DNA of 64,000 nt. It comes from Musa acuminata AAA Group. Lineage: Eukaryota > Streptophyta > Magnoliopsida > Zingiberales > Musaceae. The stretch lies in assembly GCF_036884655.1 (NCBI RefSeq), contig NC_088340.1, positions 5,849,501 through 5,913,500 of the forward strand, given 5' to 3'. The notes under the pieces were generated by a model. That model worked only from the letters and a program-made list of their open reading frames with translations. It searched no databases and had not been told where the DNA came from. Of the stretch, positions 62,291 through 64,000 are shown in pieces (position 1 is the first letter of the stretch; the number at the start of each line of letters is the position of its first letter). The position numbers were made by a program, and so were the translations under genes.

Positions 62291-64000
62291 CTGCCAAAGA
62301 ATGTTAAAACAATATGATTCTCTTGCTAAGCACAACAAGAATTAATGACCTAAAAGCACAAGTTCAGCTAAATGGACAATCCAGAATTAATTAGTTTGAT
62401 GCAAAAGAATGATAGCAGCAGCAACAGAAGAGCTTAAGTTGGAAAGGAGTTTCTTAAAATAAACAGATCATCATTATGTCATGAAGCAAAATCTTATCGT
62501 GACGTTATGTGTTTTTTTACTTAACTGCCCCAAGATTTACTATCCATCCAAAGGTTCTACATTACAACTGATTTACGGTAGATATGTCACATATTACACC
62601 AAAGTTTTTGTTATGCATCTTATGCAAACAAGCATTTTTACTAATAAAGATTTAATCAATAAAAACTGACAATTAAAAATAAACCTCATCTAGTCTAATC
62701 AGAAATAGCTGACTTTAGTTTATCTTGTTTGATCATTTGGGGGAACATACCCAGTTAAGAATTCGTTTTTTCTTCGGCTTTAAAATTTTTTACTTCTTAA
62801 ACTTAGATGATTTTACTAACAACAATTTATGAACAAGCATTGCTACCATTTAAATCATAGTATGATAATTTAATTCCTTTCATGAAGTTAAAAGACTCTG
62901 AGTTTGTTCCATTACAAAATCATTGCTCAAGCAAATTTCATGTGCAGCCAGTTCTAATAACCAAAATGTAGTAATCAACTGTTTTTAATGGTAATGTAGG
63001 ACAAGCTCATCATGCACAAAGGAGGGTGGCTTTTTCAGTGAGAACTGAGGAAAGAAAACAAAGAGAAAATAATGAAAATAATGGAAAATATTTAAAAATA
63101 ACTACTGGTTAAAGGATAGAACTCCCAGTATCAAGGTCTCACACCTTCGTATGTGAACAATGAATTTATACTATCAAAAATATAAAAGTAATCTCACACC
63201 CTCACATATAATGTGAAAAACAAACTCAAATTATTGACCCCTGATCTGATGTGCCATTACATTTCATTTCCCCTTTTTATAGATCCCAAGTACAAGAATA
63301 AAAAGAAAAACTTACAAAGAATTATGGTATGTCACTCATTGTAACTTTCCTTCTTTGAAGAAATTAATTTTCCTTTTGATGATATCTCTTTGATATATTT
63401 TCACTTCAGTATAAACTTTAAGAAAAAAACTTCCTTTTGGAGATTAAATCCTCGATGACACTCAATGCTTGTTTCCTTGCTTTTTTCTTTAGAATCTTCA
63501 CTCAAACCTATAATTGCTTCCTTCCTTTTGCTTGGTTTTCTTTTTGTCCTTCTTGGACAAGCTTTGTATAGCAACTTATGAAACTTGCATTATATATCAA
63601 CGATCACCATTTCGAGCACCAAATCCATTTTGGTAATCTATCGTATCAGTACATATCGATCAGTACTAGTGCACCAACATATGGTACACCAATATGTAGC
63701 AGTGTTTCAGAGAGGAAAAAAAAGAGGGAGAAGAGAAAGGGGCAGTATAGGAATAGAGGAGGAAGAAGGTAAAAGAGGAAGCGGTGGAGGAAGAAATGGA
63801 GAAAGAGAAGAAGCAACAGCAGCGAAGTAGCGGCAGCGGCAGAACAATTGTGGCAGTAGCAATGTTGAATGCGAGAAGAGGGCTTGTGCTATTTTAGATT
63901 TTCTATTGTTAAGTTGGATGGGCGCCATTATGATTTTATTTTTTATTATTTTTATTCAACTGGACCAGGCCACTCGAAATGGGATAGTCTACATACCGGC
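62291..64000 (-). other. Myosin intron running off the window end
   Basis: No further motor exon was found upstream of the acceptor at 62291-62292; the first exon in the window begins with the third base of a codon. Contains a purine-rich GAAG tract (63710-63830) flanked by CGGTAC-like words (GGTACACCAATATG at ~63680), otherwise AT-rich. Confidence 0.6.

Noticed and set aside
62320..64000. Further upstream myosin motor exons
   Set aside because: No stretch with a correct donor and motor wording was found; 5' exons are taken to lie beyond 64000.

Overview
This window is nuclear DNA of a flowering plant. Genes are split by GT-AG introns, intergenic DNA is AT-rich and full of microsatellites and decayed transposons, and all five recognisable genes are plant families. 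Exon style, moderately GC-rich transcription-factor exons and a dispersed CGGTAC-rich intron repeat suggest a monocot. My best guess is the banana order (Zingiberales); this is inference, not proof.

Layout. (1) 79-994, minus strand: 5' half of a thermospermine synthase (ACL5 type), cut by the window start. (2) 995-6808: intergenic, with a strong compound-microsatellite cluster and a ~240-bp inverted repeat. (3) 6809-11818, minus: complete 12-exon nuclear FKBP53-type peptidyl-prolyl isomerase/histone chaperone. (4) 11819-15998: AT-rich, with a badly decayed Ty1/copia element and an antisense LTR next to it. (5) 15999-17004, minus: R2R3-MYB. (6) 17005-23500: 6.5 kb intergenic with a GC-rich LTR-like fragment. 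(7) 23501-24381, plus: a second R2R3-MYB, divergent from the first; both carry the bHLH-interaction signature of flavonoid-type MYBs. (8) 24382-31187: AT-rich intergenic DNA. (9) 31188-62290, minus: 30 exons of a class XI myosin heavy chain, from mid-motor to the stop codon; the first ~380 residues lie beyond 64000. (10) 62291-64000: intron of that myosin.

The genes do not form a pathway. Thermospermine synthase acts in xylem patterning, FKBP53 in nucleolar chromatin, the MYBs probably in flavonoid control, and myosin XI in organelle and vesicle transport. The most notable structures are the divergent MYB pair; two inverted copies of one Mutator-like non-autonomous element in different introns of the myosin gene; a CGGTAC-rich repeat family scattered through the same introns; several tandem duplications, one of which creates a decoy splice acceptor in FKBP53; and two introns (in ACL5 and FKBP53) that stay open in frame if retained. 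Exon boundaries were read by eye from splice signals, reading-frame continuity and family homology recalled from knowledge; no alignment was run.
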